From contig NZ_CP194331.1 in the NCBI RefSeq assembly GCF_051257895.1, positions 2,294,001 through 2,358,000 of the forward strand: DNA of 64,000 nucleotides, read 5' to 3'. This stretch comes from Gallionella straubiae. Lineage in GTDB: Bacteria; Pseudomonadota; Gammaproteobacteria; Burkholderiales; Gallionellaceae. The notes below the pieces were generated by a model, which saw nothing but the letters and a program-made list of their open reading frames with translations, ran no database searches and was not told the DNA's origin. The translations under genes were made by a program, and so were the position numbers. Shown piece after piece: positions 8,332 through 16,533 of the stretch (positions within the stretch are counted from its first letter, which is position 1; each line of letters begins with the position of its first letter).

Positions 8332-8790
8332 TCAGCGAATTGTAAATTGTTTGGCGGTGGTGGAAAACAGATGCGACCCGAGCAGACCGCGCGACTTCGG
8401 CACCGAATACCACACCATGTAGTCCACCGCCGCCTTGACTTCGTCCCCGGACAGCCTGGCGTTCGAGCCGCGCGACGGCATGGAGCCCTTCTTGCCGCGG
8501 TAGCCGTTGATGGCGCGGTCGTAGAGGATTTCGCTGCCCTGCGCGAGGCGCAGCGTCCAGTCCTCAGTGTCGCCGAGGCGCGGCGCGCCCCTCAGTCCGA
8601 GCCGATGGCAAATGCTGCAGGTGTTCCGGTAAACCTTCTCGCCGCTTGCCGGGTCGCGCGTGACGGGCGATTTCATCGGTGCAGATGGCGGAGTGCCGGC
8701 CGCTTCGGCTTTTCCGGCATCAGATACGGAAAGAAGTACGAGCAACGCGGTGACTGTCACAAGCTGTTTTTGCATGACCAAGTTATTCAT
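8332..8790 (-). CDS. Periplasmic cytochrome c5-like
   Basis: This is a 152-residue monohaem cytochrome c with a cleavable signal peptide (ending KAEA) instead of the lipobox of its tandem neighbour. The haem motif is CSICH near residue 59, with a distal Met in SMPSRG and a C-terminal helix DEVKAAVDYMVWY. It ends in a longer, basic tail than the paralogue. The start at 8790 was kept; an internal ATG at 8775 is possible. One soluble and one lipid-anchored copy could form an electron relay across the periplasm; that is inference from the signals alone. Confidence 0.85.
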   Translation of the reverse strand: MNNLVMQKQLVTVTALLVLLSVSDAGKAEAAGTPPSAPMKSPVTRDPASGEKVYRNTCSICHRLGLRGAPRLGDTEDWTLRLAQGSEILYDRAINGYRGKKGSMPSRGSNARLSGDEVKAAVDYMVWYSVPKSRGLLGSHLFSTTAKQFTIR

Positions 8791-8886
8791 TGAAAATATG
8801 CGCGGCAGAGGGTGTGTGGTGCGTGATATTCAAAAGTGGCGGCGCCGATGTTGACCGGCAAATGAGACGCGGTGGCGCGCGGCGAG

Positions 8887-8920
8887 TTCCCTTGCTGCGG
8901 CGGAATGCCGCAGCAGGGAA
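8887..8920. repeat. Strong hairpin between divergent genes
   Basis: A stem of about 14 bases (TGCTGCGGC / GCCGCAGCA extended by TTCCC / GGGAA, with one bulged T) surrounds the loop GGAAT. It lies between the cytochrome c5 genes and the DUF2249 gene. No T-run follows on either strand, so it is not a standard terminator. Confidence 0.5.
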
Positions 8921-8940
8921 GCTGGCAATCGGGGTCAGGC

Positions 8941-8968
8941 TTGCATTTTCGATATATCCCATTAAAAT
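8941..8968 (+). promoter_or_regulatory. Probable promoter of the DUF2249 gene
   Basis: TTGCAT at 8941-8946 and TAAAAT at 8963-8968 are 16 bases apart, 47 bases upstream of the DUF2249 start, which has the ribosome binding site AAGGAAC. It is a reasonable sigma-70 match but not tested against background. Confidence 0.4.
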
Positions 8969-9014
8969 AGTCGGGCATTATTTTGATTAACAATCTCTGT
9001 TTAAGGAACCCGAA

Positions 9015-9272
9015 ATGCACAACTGCTCCAATTCCATTACCCCCGACATGCGTTATCCGTTCGATGCGCGCGGCGTTGCCAAACGCTTTCGTCACGCCGC
9101 CATTTTCGGCGCCTTCGACTCGCTGCGCCCCGGCGAAACCATGCTGTTCTGCAACGACCATGACCCGCTGCCGCTGCTCGCGCAACTGAGCGACCGCTAC
9201 GGTGCCGGCATCGAAATCAACTACGTCGCCCGCGAACCCGGCCAGATCGTCATCGAGTTCCACCGCAAGTAA
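9015..9272 (+). CDS. DUF2249 domain protein
   Basis: This is an 85-residue soluble protein that is one DUF2249 domain: the opening DARG (DARGVAKRFRH), the central strand-loop PGETMLFCNDHDPLPL and the ending strand PGQIVIEFHRK. The family has a TusA/SirA-like two-layer fold and is often fused or adjacent to hemerythrin, cytochrome or NO-metabolism genes, as here (hemerythrin at 7499, cytochromes c at 7893-8790). The biochemical role is not established. The start follows AAGGAAC. About 60 bases separate its stop from the end of the convergent glycosyltransferase gene. Confidence 0.85.
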   Translation: MHNCSNSITPDMRYPFDARGVAKRFRHAAIFGAFDSLRPGETMLFCNDHDPLPLLAQLSDRYGAGIEINYVAREPGQIVIEFHRK

Positions 9273-9335
9273 TTCCCCCTGCGATGGCGGCGGCAGGTAG
9301 CGCCGTTGCCGTCGCACCTGACTTTACCCTTACCT

Positions 9336-10433
9336 CTACAAGCGAGCGGCTATCCAGCCCGCCGCCTGTTCTATTCCTTCCGGGACGACCGGCACCGGGC
9401 GCGGTGCATGGAAGATTTCCTCCAGCACCCCGGCCAGATTTCCCCGCTCCAGCGCCGCCCTCGAAACCTCGCGGCACAGGCCGTGCTGCCGCAGCCATCC
9501 GGTCAGGGCGGGCGACTCCGGCCAGTCGGCGCGGCTGACATACAGCACCGGCGTGCCGCAGCATGCGGCCTCGGCAAAGCTGCCGTAGCCCGGTTTGCAC
9601 AGCAGCGCATCGCAGCTGGCGAGCAAGTCGGAAAAACTCATCGGCAGCGGCTCGATGACGATGGCATCGGGATGCTCGACCTGCCAGCCTTGCTGCACCA
9701 GCCAGCGCACGCCGCCGATGCGCGGCCAGCTTTCGATGGGCAGGCGGCCCGCGATGCCGCCCAGGCTCACCAGCACCAGCCTCTCATTCTGTGCAAGCTG
9801 CAGGCTATGATGCAGCTCCTCGCGCCGGTTTGCGCCGATCACGGCGACGGGGCCGAGTGGCACCACGTTGGGCAGATGCTCCATCGCCATGCCGGGCGCG
9901 AGGCGCAGGAAGGCGTCCGCATTCGCGTAGCAGGCATGTATCTGCGCCGCGATTTTTTCATCCTCAGTTCGCCCAGAGCCTGTCGAAGCATGAACAGTCT
10001 GCATGCAGTAATGCCGGAAAATATCGAACCAGTTCAGCGAAGACATCGCCGCATTCGGAATCCCCGCGCGCTGCGCGCCCGCCAGCGGCAGGTAGCCCAC
10101 GTTCGACAGCACCAGGTCCGCGCCGAGGTCGCGCAGCAGGCAGGCTTCTTCGTTGGCGCGCACCTCCCAGCCCGCATGAAAGGCGCGATACGCCGCGCGG
10201 CTCTCTTCGACCTGGATGTCCAGCGCCGAAGACATTGCCATGCCGATATCGCCCTCGCTCTGCAGATATTCGAACGGTGCATGGATGCGCGAACTCAGAT
10301 ACGTCAGTGGCGTGGCGGAGCGCACCGTGATGCGCAATCGCGGCATCATCCGATGCAATGCGTTCAGAACCGGCGCGGTCTGCGCGACATGGCCGTAGCC
10401 GTGGCCGGTGATGGAGACGACGAGGTGGGGCAT
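9336..10433 (-). CDS. GT-B type glycosyltransferase (MurG/arabinokinase N-domain-like)
   Basis: This is a 365-residue protein with two Rossmann-like halves. The N-terminal glycine-rich loop TGHGYGHVAQTAPVLNAL is typical of GT-B enzymes related to MurG and to the N-terminal domain of L-arabinokinase. The C-terminal donor site is seen in CDALLCKPGYGSFAEAACCGTPVL, which resembles the GGxGTxxE region of UDP-sugar transferases. Substrate is unknown. Residues around 156-168 (ASTGSGRTEDEK) are encoded by a dispersed palindromic repeat at 9965-9990 and look like a tolerated insertion between the domains. It is a single gene, convergent with DUF2249. Confidence 0.72.
   Translation of the reverse strand: MPHLVVSITGHGYGHVAQTAPVLNALHRMMPRLRITVRSATPLTYLSSRIHAPFEYLQSEGDIGMAMSSALDIQVEESRAAYRAFHAGWEVRANEEACLLRDLGADLVLSNVGYLPLAGAQRAGIPNAAMSSLNWFDIFRHYCMQTVHASTGSGRTEDEKIAAQIHACYANADAFLRLAPGMAMEHLPNVVPLGPVAVIGANRREELHHSLQLAQNERLVLVSLGGIAGRLPIESWPRIGGVRWLVQQGWQVEHPDAIVIEPLPMSFSDLLASCDALLCKPGYGSFAEAACCGTPVLYVSRADWPESPALTGWLRQHGLCREVSRAALERGNLAGVLEEIFHAPRPVPVVPEGIEQAAGWIAARL
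9965..9990. repeat. REP-like palindrome inside glycosyltransferase gene
   Basis: CAGTTCGCCCAGAGCCTGTC followed by GAAGCA matches the widespread TTCG-N-GTCGAA repeat family also present at 47371. It lies in frame inside the coding sequence and adds about 10 residues to the protein. Confidence 0.6.
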
Positions 10434-10849
10434 GTGAGTGGTGATGCGTTTGAATGGTGAGTTACGGCTGCATTATATGCAATTCGAAGCTGACCCATAG
10501 CTGCGGGCTTGGGCTTAGCGGAAATCAAATCGACTCCGGTACCTTTATTTTTTGAAATCAAATGCGATGCTGACCCCTTTACCCAGGGCCAGCGCGATCT
10601 CCTGCCACAATCGGGCGGTTTCCGGTTTGCTTGGCATGCAACCTCCACGCTTCGAATGCGGCAATGTTGCCGCTTGCCGAGGCAGAATCAATACATGATT
10701 CTGAGTATTTCTGCGTGGGATTAAGGGGGAAGGGTGGGGAGAGTGCGCTGGTCGGAGGACAAAGCTACACGATAGCTATGTCTGCTGAGACGGCGAAAAC
10801 AAAGGTGAAGCTGAATCCCTTTGGCCCTCATTGCACCAGGCTGCCCCGA
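10434..10849. other. 416-base intergenic stretch with repeat debris
   Basis: No convincing gene. It holds fragments of a repeat with GCTGACCC at 10490 and GCTGACCCCTTTACCC at about 10570, which resemble half of the 16-base inverted repeat at 24091-24140. Between them a short minus-strand frame (ending in a lysine-rich TAA stop near 10550) could be the tail of a lost gene. The rest shows nothing recognisable. Confidence 0.4.
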
Positions 10850-11803
10850 TTATTTCTTTGAATCAAACAAGTTTCCTTGTGATTCAGCTAGCTTTTTTGC
10901 ATGTCTGTATTTTTTGCCCTGCGGTGTCTCTTGCGGGGTGTCATTATCAACCTTATCCAAGACAGTCGTTACGGAGTAACCAGTAATTTTTATTGCGCCA
11001 ACCTCATCTAACTCTCGATGAGTAACAAGAACGCAAACTATCTTGCTGCCATGCTGAAATGGAATATTTTCAAAAAGTACGGAATCACGGAAATGGGAGT
11101 CCTGCATTTCGAAGCTGATTGGATTTTCGTTGTAGACCCCTTTCCATCTGTAACGACCTTCTTTAAGAACAGGGGAAATAATTTCAATTACAGCATTGTC
11201 GTCTTCCTCTGATCTCAGTCTGTTGGTGCTTAAGACATATTTACTAAAATCAGATCTAGGTACAAACCTTTCATTTGAAACAGGCTGCCAATCATTGTTC
11301 AAAACAATGAAGCCAACTTTTTCAATTTTGTGATATTCGCTTAAGGAGGAGTAAAAATTTGATTTGCGTTTGATGATTTTTAAATTGGCACTGATGGATG
11401 TGGTTGCTCGATCAATACTTTCGTTAGTTTGTTCGCCTTTTTCAATTTCCTGTTTTAATTTTTTAATATTTAATTTCTTTTCCTCGATACTAAGGCGTTT
11501 TTCCTCCTTTTCAAGTTCTTTGTTTTCGGAGTCGAAAAGAGGGGTTGTTGAAATAATAATTTGGGCTACAAGTAGAAGCAGGGTGATCTGAGGGGAGCTC
11601 TTTCCGAGAGCTTTCCAGAAATCTCGGAATCCTCCTTCTTTGTATGCCTCCTTAATGAGGTTTGCATCAATCTCTAATAGTGTTGCCGCTTCGAGGATTA
11701 TTCCGAGAAGTTCTGCTTCGCACTTATTTCGAAGGAGTGCATCAATTTCATGACTGGCATCTCCAAAATAGTAGTGAAGTTCAAGTATGTTGGCATTCCT
11801 CAT
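10850..11803 (-). CDS. Unknown protein: helical N-domain, TM segment, coiled coil
   Basis: This is a 317-residue protein of no family I recognise. The order is: a helical N-domain (to about residue 60, with ELHYYFGDASHEIDALLRN), one probable membrane segment (PQITLLLLVAQIIIS, residues about 71-92), a charged coiled coil (KEEKRLSIEEKKLNIKKL, about 95-130) and a beta-rich C-terminal domain of about 150 residues. The start at 11803 was chosen because AAAGGAGTAAGG lies directly before it; the longer frame to 11827 lacks this. The gene is far more AT-rich than its neighbours, which points to horizontal transfer. It stands alone between a glycosyltransferase and mutS. A cytoplasmic sensor/effector or defence role is possible but unsupported. 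Confidence 0.75.
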   Translation of the reverse strand: MRNANILELHYYFGDASHEIDALLRNKCEAELLGIILEAATLLEIDANLIKEAYKEGGFRDFWKALGKSSPQITLLLLVAQIIISTTPLFDSENKELEKEEKRLSIEEKKLNIKKLKQEIEKGEQTNESIDRATTSISANLKIIKRKSNFYSSLSEYHKIEKVGFIVLNNDWQPVSNERFVPRSDFSKYVLSTNRLRSEEDDNAVIEIISPVLKEGRYRWKGVYNENPISFEMQDSHFRDSVLFENIPFQHGSKIVCVLVTHRELDEVGAIKITGYSVTTVLDKVDNDTPQETPQGKKYRHAKKLAESQGNLFDSKK

Positions 11804-11865
11804 CCTTACTCCTTTCTGGAGTTGCATAACTGGAGATTTATTAGCGGCGGTACACCTTTTTGATA

Positions 11866-14460
11866 TTACATCAGCTTCTTCAACTGATACAGCTTCTCCA
11901 GCGCCGCCTTCGGGCTGAGGTCGTCCGGCTGCACGTCGCGCATCGCGGACACCAGCGGATGCTCTTCCGGTTCGGGCGTTTGCGGTACGGCGGCGAAGAG
12001 GTCGCCCTGCGGATTCTGCGCGGCGCTCTGCTGTTCCAGCCGCACCAGTTGTTTCTTTGCGTTGCGGATCACGCTGTTCGGCACGCCCGCGAGCGCGGCG
12101 ACCTGCAGGCCGTAGCTCTGGCTGGCCGCACCTTCGTTGACGCTGTGCAGGAGCACGATGCTGTGCTGGTGCTCGATGGCGGCGAGGTGCACGTTGGCGA
12201 GTTGGGCGAATTCTTCGGCGAGCCGCGTGAGCTCGAAGTAGTGGGTAGCGAACAGGGTGTAGCTGCAGTTCCTTTCCAGCAGGTGGCGCGCGATGGCATA
12301 GGCGAGGGCGAGGCCGTCGAAGGTGGAAGTGCCGCGCCCGATCTCGTCCACCAGCACAAGGCTCTTCTCGGTGGCGTTGTGCAGGATGTTCGCGGCCTCG
12401 GTCATCTCGACCATGAAGGTGGAGCGTCCCGAGGCCAAGTCGTCCGATGCGCCGATGCGCGTGAAAATCTGGTCGATCTCGCCGAGCACCGCTTCCTGCG
12501 CGGGGACGAAAGAGCCGACATGCGCGAGCAGCGCGATGATCGCGACCTGGCGCATGTAGGTGGATTTGCCGCCCATGTTGGGGCCGGTGATGAGCAGCAT
12601 GCGGCGCGCGTCGGAGAGCGCGGCGTCGTTCGGCGTAAAAGTATCGACTTGCGCTTCCACCACTGGATGGCGGCCTTGTGCGATGTTGATCTGCGCATCG
12701 CCGGAGAACTGCGGCGCGCTGAAATTCAGCGTCGCGGCGCGCTCGGCGAAGGTCGCGAGCACGTCGAGTTCGGCGATCGCGGCGGCGACGCGCTGCAGTG
12801 GCGGGATGAAGGGGGCGAGTGCGTCGAGCAACTGGTCGTAGAGGAATTTCTCGCGCGCCAGCGCGCGCTCGTTCGCGGACAGCGCCTTGTCCTCGAAGGT
12901 CTTGAGTTCCGGCGTGATGTAGCGCTCGGCGTTCTTCAGCGTCTGGCGGCGGCGGTAGTCGTCCGGCACCTTGTCCGCATTGGCGACGCTCACTTCGATG
13001 TAGAAGCCGTGCACGCGGTTGAACTCTACTTTTAACTTCTCGATGCCGGTGCGCGCGCGCTCGCGCGCTTCGAGCGCGAGCAGGAAGTCTCCGCAGTTGG
13101 TCTGGATGCCGCGCAACTCGTCGAGCTCGGCATCGAAGCCGTCGGCGATCACGCCGCCTTCGCGCAGTACGGAGGAGGGCTCGGGCTTGATTGTTTTTTG
13201 CAGCAATTCGACCAGTGCGGCATCGGCTTGCAGCGCATCGGCGAGACTGGCAATGAGTGAGAGAGGTTGTAGGCCGGGCTTCAACCCGACGTCGTCATCC
13301 TGTCGGGCTGAAGCCTGACCTACGAGGGCGGTTTGCAACTGCGGCAAGGTCAGCAGCGTGTCGCGCAGGCCGGAGAGGTCGCGCGGGCGCGCCGACTTCA
13401 GCGCGATGCGCGCGGTGATGCGCTCGACATCCACGCTGGGTCTGAGTTGCTCATGGACTTTCCGGTGTAGTTCGCCCAGTTGTTCGACGGCTTCGAGCCT
13501 CGCGCCCAGCATGGTGCGGTCGCGCAGCGGATGATGTAGCCAGTGCGCAAGCAATCGGCTGCCCATGTTGGTCGCGCAGGTGTCGAGCAGCGACAGCAGG
13601 GTGGGCGCGGGCTCGCCGCGCAGGGTCTGGGTGATCTCGAGGTTGCGCCTGGTTGCGGCGTCCATGCGCACGTAGCGATCCGCGCTGTATACCTGCAGGC
13701 CGCGGATATGGCCGATGCTTTGCCCCTGTGTGAGCTTGGCGTAACCGAGCAGCGCGCCCGCGGCCTGCAGTCCGAGCGTGAAGTCGTCGCAGCCGAAGCC
13801 GGCGAGGTCGAGCGTGGCGAACTGCTGGCACAGCGCGCGGCGTGCGGCGTCGAGATCGAAGTGCCAGGCGGGCAGCGATTTCAGTGCGGCATCCCGCAAT
13901 TGCGGCGCGCGTGCCTCTTCGGCGTAAAGGATCTCGGAGGGTTGCAGGCGTTCGAGTTCGGCGGGCAGTTGCTGTGCCGGTACCTCGGCGGTGACGAACT
14001 GGCCGGAGGCGAGGTTGAGCCAGGCGAGCCCGGTTTCGTTGCCGCGCTCGTGCAGCGCCAGCAGCAGGCAGTCGCGTTTCTCTTCGAGCAAGGCGGAGTC
14101 GGTGAGCGTGCCCGGCGTGACGATGCGCACCACCTTGCGCTCGACCGGCCCCTTGCTCGTGGCGGGGTCGCCGATCTGTTCGCAGATCGCGACCGATTCG
14201 CCGAACCTGACCAGCCGCGCGAGGTATTGCTCGACCGCGTGGTAGGGCACACCCGCCATTTTGATTGGCTGCCCGTTGGACGCGCCGCGCTGCGTGAGCG
14301 TGATGTCGAGCAGCTTCGCGGCGCGCTCCGCGTCCCCGTAGAACAGCTCGTAAAAGTCGCCCATGCGGTAGAACAGCAGCAGCTCGGGATGCTCTGCCTT
14401 GATGCGCAGGTATTGCTGCATCATTGGCGTATGGGTCGATTCTTTGATTTCTTTATCCAC
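11866..14460 (-). CDS. mutS: DNA mismatch repair ATPase MutS
   Basis: This is an 864-residue MutS, which recognises mispairs and starts methyl-independent or MutL-dependent repair. The mismatch-reading Phe-x-Glu is in MGDFYELFYG, followed by AICEQIGDPATSKGPVERKV, the core and lever domains, Walker A GPNMGGKST near residue 626, Walker B LVDEIGRGTST, and TLFATHYFEL. The GTG at 14460 places HTPMMQQYL where E. coli MutS has it; a GTG at 14502 would add 14 unlikely residues. Residues about 379-397 (ASARQDDDVGLKPGLQPL) have no counterpart in E. coli MutS and are encoded by a palindromic repeat (13269-13323) inserted in frame in the lever region. Confidence 0.96.
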   Translation of the reverse strand: MDKEIKESTHTPMMQQYLRIKAEHPELLLFYRMGDFYELFYGDAERAAKLLDITLTQRGASNGQPIKMAGVPYHAVEQYLARLVRFGESVAICEQIGDPATSKGPVERKVVRIVTPGTLTDSALLEEKRDCLLLALHERGNETGLAWLNLASGQFVTAEVPAQQLPAELERLQPSEILYAEEARAPQLRDAALKSLPAWHFDLDAARRALCQQFATLDLAGFGCDDFTLGLQAAGALLGYAKLTQGQSIGHIRGLQVYSADRYVRMDAATRRNLEITQTLRGEPAPTLLSLLDTCATNMGSRLLAHWLHHPLRDRTMLGARLEAVEQLGELHRKVHEQLRPSVDVERITARIALKSARPRDLSGLRDTLLTLPQLQTALVGQASARQDDDVGLKPGLQPLSLIASLADALQADAALVELLQKTIKPEPSSVLREGGVIADGFDAELDELRGIQTNCGDFLLALEARERARTGIEKLKVEFNRVHGFYIEVSVANADKVPDDYRRRQTLKNAERYITPELKTFEDKALSANERALAREKFLYDQLLDALAPFIPPLQRVAAAIAELDVLATFAERAATLNFSAPQFSGDAQINIAQGRHPVVEAQVDTFTPNDAALSDARRMLLITGPNMGGKSTYMRQVAIIALLAHVGSFVPAQEAVLGEIDQIFTRIGASDDLASGRSTFMVEMTEAANILHNATEKSLVLVDEIGRGTSTFDGLALAYAIARHLLERNCSYTLFATHYFELTRLAEEFAQLANVHLAAIEHQHSIVLLHSVNEGAASQSYGLQVAALAGVPNSVIRNAKKQLVRLEQQSAAQNPQGDLFAAVPQTPEPEEHPLVSAMRDVQPDDLSPKAALEKLYQLKKLM
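13269..13323. repeat. Palindromic repeat inserted in frame in mutS
   Basis: Two 23-base arms, GTAGGCCGGGCTTCAACCCG.. and its near reverse complement ..GGGCTGAAGCCTGACCTAC, flank a 10-base loop, with about three mismatches. The sequence type (GTAGG..GGCTTCA..CCCGAC) is a known style of intergenic repeat in betaproteobacteria. Here it is translated as part of MutS. Confidence 0.75.
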
Positions 14461-14511
14461 GGTACTCGATTGTCTGACGGTTGTCCGGTTGCAGGACAGC
14501 ACCGCGGAAAA

Positions 14512-14811
14512 TTATTCGTCTTTTGTCTTGTCGGAGGCGGCGAGGAATTCCGCCATGGCCTCTTTTTTGGCCTTGGCGGTGCGCAGGTAGGTCCATGCTA
14601 CATAGAGTATCAGGCCGCCCACGGCGAGATAGACGCCCAGCAATGATCCCGGCCCCTGGCGCAGGGTGCCTTGGTCGGTAGGCAGGGTGACTATGCCCAT
14701 GGCGATCGATACGAGCACGATCACGCCGCCGTGTAATATCTGGACAGGGCGGGTGGGAACATACTTGTACATTTTCTCCTTGATCAGGAGGTCGAGTTTC
14801 GGGTCGTTCAT
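14512..14811 (-). CDS. Small two-TM membrane protein
   Basis: This is a 99-residue protein with two hydrophobic segments, ILHGGVIVLVSIAMGIVTL (about 25-43) and LLGVYLAVGGLILYVAWTYL (about 58-77), and a charged C-terminal tail rich in Lys and Glu. The start has GGAGACACC before the ATG. It lies just upstream of mutS on the same strand and could share its transcript. No family is recognised. Confidence 0.7.
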   Translation of the reverse strand: MNDPKLDLLIKEKMYKYVPTRPVQILHGGVIVLVSIAMGIVTLPTDQGTLRQGPGSLLGVYLAVGGLILYVAWTYLRTAKAKKEAMAEFLAASDKTKDE

Positions 14812-14899
14812 GGTGTCTCCGCAAGGCCTGTCATGTGACCGCGATTCTACGTCAAAGCCGAGGCGATAAAAACCGCCCTCGGCCGGTTGACTTGCCGGG

Positions 14900-15697
14900 C
14901 TAGCCCTTGAGTACCGCGGTGAGATGTGGCGCCATCGTTTGCAGCAGCAGCGGGTGGATGTTGGGATTGCCCGCGCAGATATGGCCGGTCTTGAGATAGG
15001 TGTCCGAGCCGTGCAGGTCGCTGACCATGCCGCCCGCCTCGGTGATCAGCAGGCAGCCTGCGGCCATGTCCCACGGCTTGAGTCCGGTTTCGAAAAAGCC
15101 GTCGTAGCGCCCTGCAGCCACCCAGGCCAGGTCCAGCGCGGCGGAGCCGGGGCGGCGCAGGCCGGCGGTCTTCTGGATGAGGTCCTTGAAGATCGCCAGA
15201 TAGGCGTCCATGTGCTCGAAGCGGGTATAGGGGAAACCAGTGCCGATCAGGCTGTCGGCAAGGTGCAGGCGCTTGCTGACGCGCAGGCGCTTGTCGTTGA
15301 GGAATGCGCCGCGCCCGCGTGTGGCGGTGAACAATTCGTTCTTGGTCGGGTCGTACACTACTGCTTGGGTGATGATGCCCTTGTGCTGCAGGGCGATGGA
15401 TACGGAGAACTGCGGAAGACCGTGCAGGAAGTTGGTCGTGCCGTCCAGCGGATCGATGATCCACAGGAACTCCGACTCGCCTTGGCCGCCGCTCTCTTCT
15501 GCTAGAATCGCGTGGTCCGGATAGGCCTCTAGCAGGGTCTGGATGATGGTTTGTTCGGCGGCCCTGTCCACTTCGCTGACGAAATCCGCATGGGATTTCT
15601 TGGTGATGGTGAGGTGGTCGATCTTGTCGGCGGAGCGGTAAATCAGGTTGCCGGCGCGACGCGCGGCCTTCACCGCGATGTTGAGCATGGGATGCAT
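14900..15697 (-). CDS. suhB: Inositol-1-monophosphatase SuhB
   Basis: This 265-residue enzyme of the inositol monophosphatase family hydrolyses myo-inositol phosphate with Mg2+. SuhB also binds the transcription machinery at rRNA operons in E. coli. Metal-binding motifs are present: ILAEESG (about residue 64-70), WIIDPLDGTTNFLHG (about 79-93) and KPWDMAAGCLLITEAGG near 207-223. The start is MHPMLNIAVKAARRAG, the usual N-terminus. It is divergent from trmJ, with about 77 bases between the two starts. Confidence 0.95.
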   Translation of the reverse strand: MHPMLNIAVKAARRAGNLIYRSADKIDHLTITKKSHADFVSEVDRAAEQTIIQTLLEAYPDHAILAEESGGQGESEFLWIIDPLDGTTNFLHGLPQFSVSIALQHKGIITQAVVYDPTKNELFTATRGRGAFLNDKRLRVSKRLHLADSLIGTGFPYTRFEHMDAYLAIFKDLIQKTAGLRRPGSAALDLAWVAAGRYDGFFETGLKPWDMAAGCLLITEAGGMVSDLHGSDTYLKTGHICAGNPNIHPLLLQTMAPHLTAVLKG

Positions 15698-15774
15698 ATA
15701 AACGACCTTTTTAATGAGCTGGGGAATTCAGCGCGCATTTTAGTTGGAATTACGCTTTGTATAAACAGAATCTT

Positions 15775-16533
15775 ATGGAGAACATCCGGGTCGTTCTCAG
15801 CCACACCACCCATCCGGGCAACATCGGCGCGGCGGCGCGCGCGATGAAGACCATGGGGCTGCGCCATCTGTACCTGGTCAATCCCAGATATTTTCCCGAC
15901 CCGCAGGCCGATGCGATGGCCGCCGGCGCAGACGACATCCTGCGCGATGCGGTGGTGTGCGGCTCCGTTGACGAGGCACTGCAGGGCGTGGTGTTCACGG
16001 TGGCGATGACCGCGCGGCTGCGCGATATTTCCATCGAGGTGAAGACCCCGCGCGAGGCGATGCCGCTGTTGCTGCAGCAGGCCGCGCAACAGCCGGTGGC
16101 GTTGCTGTTCGGCACCGAGATGTCAGGCCTGACCAACAAGGAGATGGGCAAGGCGCAGGTGCTGGTCAACATTCCCGCCAACCCGGATTTTTCTTCGCTC
16201 AACCTGGCGGCTGCGGTGCAGGTGATGGGCTATGAACTGAGCGCGGCGGCGCGAAGCCATGTGCCGGTCATGCCGGAAGTCCGGCCGGCATCGCATGAAC
16301 AGGTGGAAGGATTTTTCGCGCATCTGGAGAAAACCCTGTTCGAGATCGGTTTCTTCACTACGCAGAACCCCGCACGCCTGATGCAGCGCCTGCGCCGCCT
16401 GTATGCCCGCGCGCGGCTGGAGCAGGAGGAGGTCAACATCCTGCGCGGCATATTGAGCGTGACAACCGAGTACAATGCGCGCCTCAAATCGCGTTACCAG
16501 GAAGAGCACCGGAATGTTTCGGAGCACCCATGA
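15775..16533 (+). CDS. trmJ: tRNA (Cm32/Um32) methyltransferase TrmJ
   Basis: This 252-residue SpoU/SPOUT-class enzyme 2'-O-methylates position 32 of tRNA anticodon loops using S-adenosylmethionine. The three SPOUT motifs are visible: HTTHPGNIGAAARAMKTMGL near the N-terminus, LFGTEMSGLTNKE in the middle and ANPDFSSLNLAAAVQVMGYE. The C-terminal part is the helical tail typical of TrmJ. ATG 15775 was chosen over an upstream TTG at 15757. Its stop overlaps the cysE start (ATGA). This trmJ-cysE-iscR order is common in gamma- and betaproteobacteria. Confidence 0.93.
   Translation: MENIRVVLSHTTHPGNIGAAARAMKTMGLRHLYLVNPRYFPDPQADAMAAGADDILRDAVVCGSVDEALQGVVFTVAMTARLRDISIEVKTPREAMPLLLQQAAQQPVALLFGTEMSGLTNKEMGKAQVLVNIPANPDFSSLNLAAAVQVMGYELSAAARSHVPVMPEVRPASHEQVEGFFAHLEKTLFEIGFFTTQNPARLMQRLRRLYARARLEQEEVNILRGILSVTTEYNARLKSRYQEEHRNVSEHP

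Noticed and set aside
13600..14646. 367-codon plus-strand frame over mutS
   Set aside because: Antisense of a certain gene; no signal of its own.
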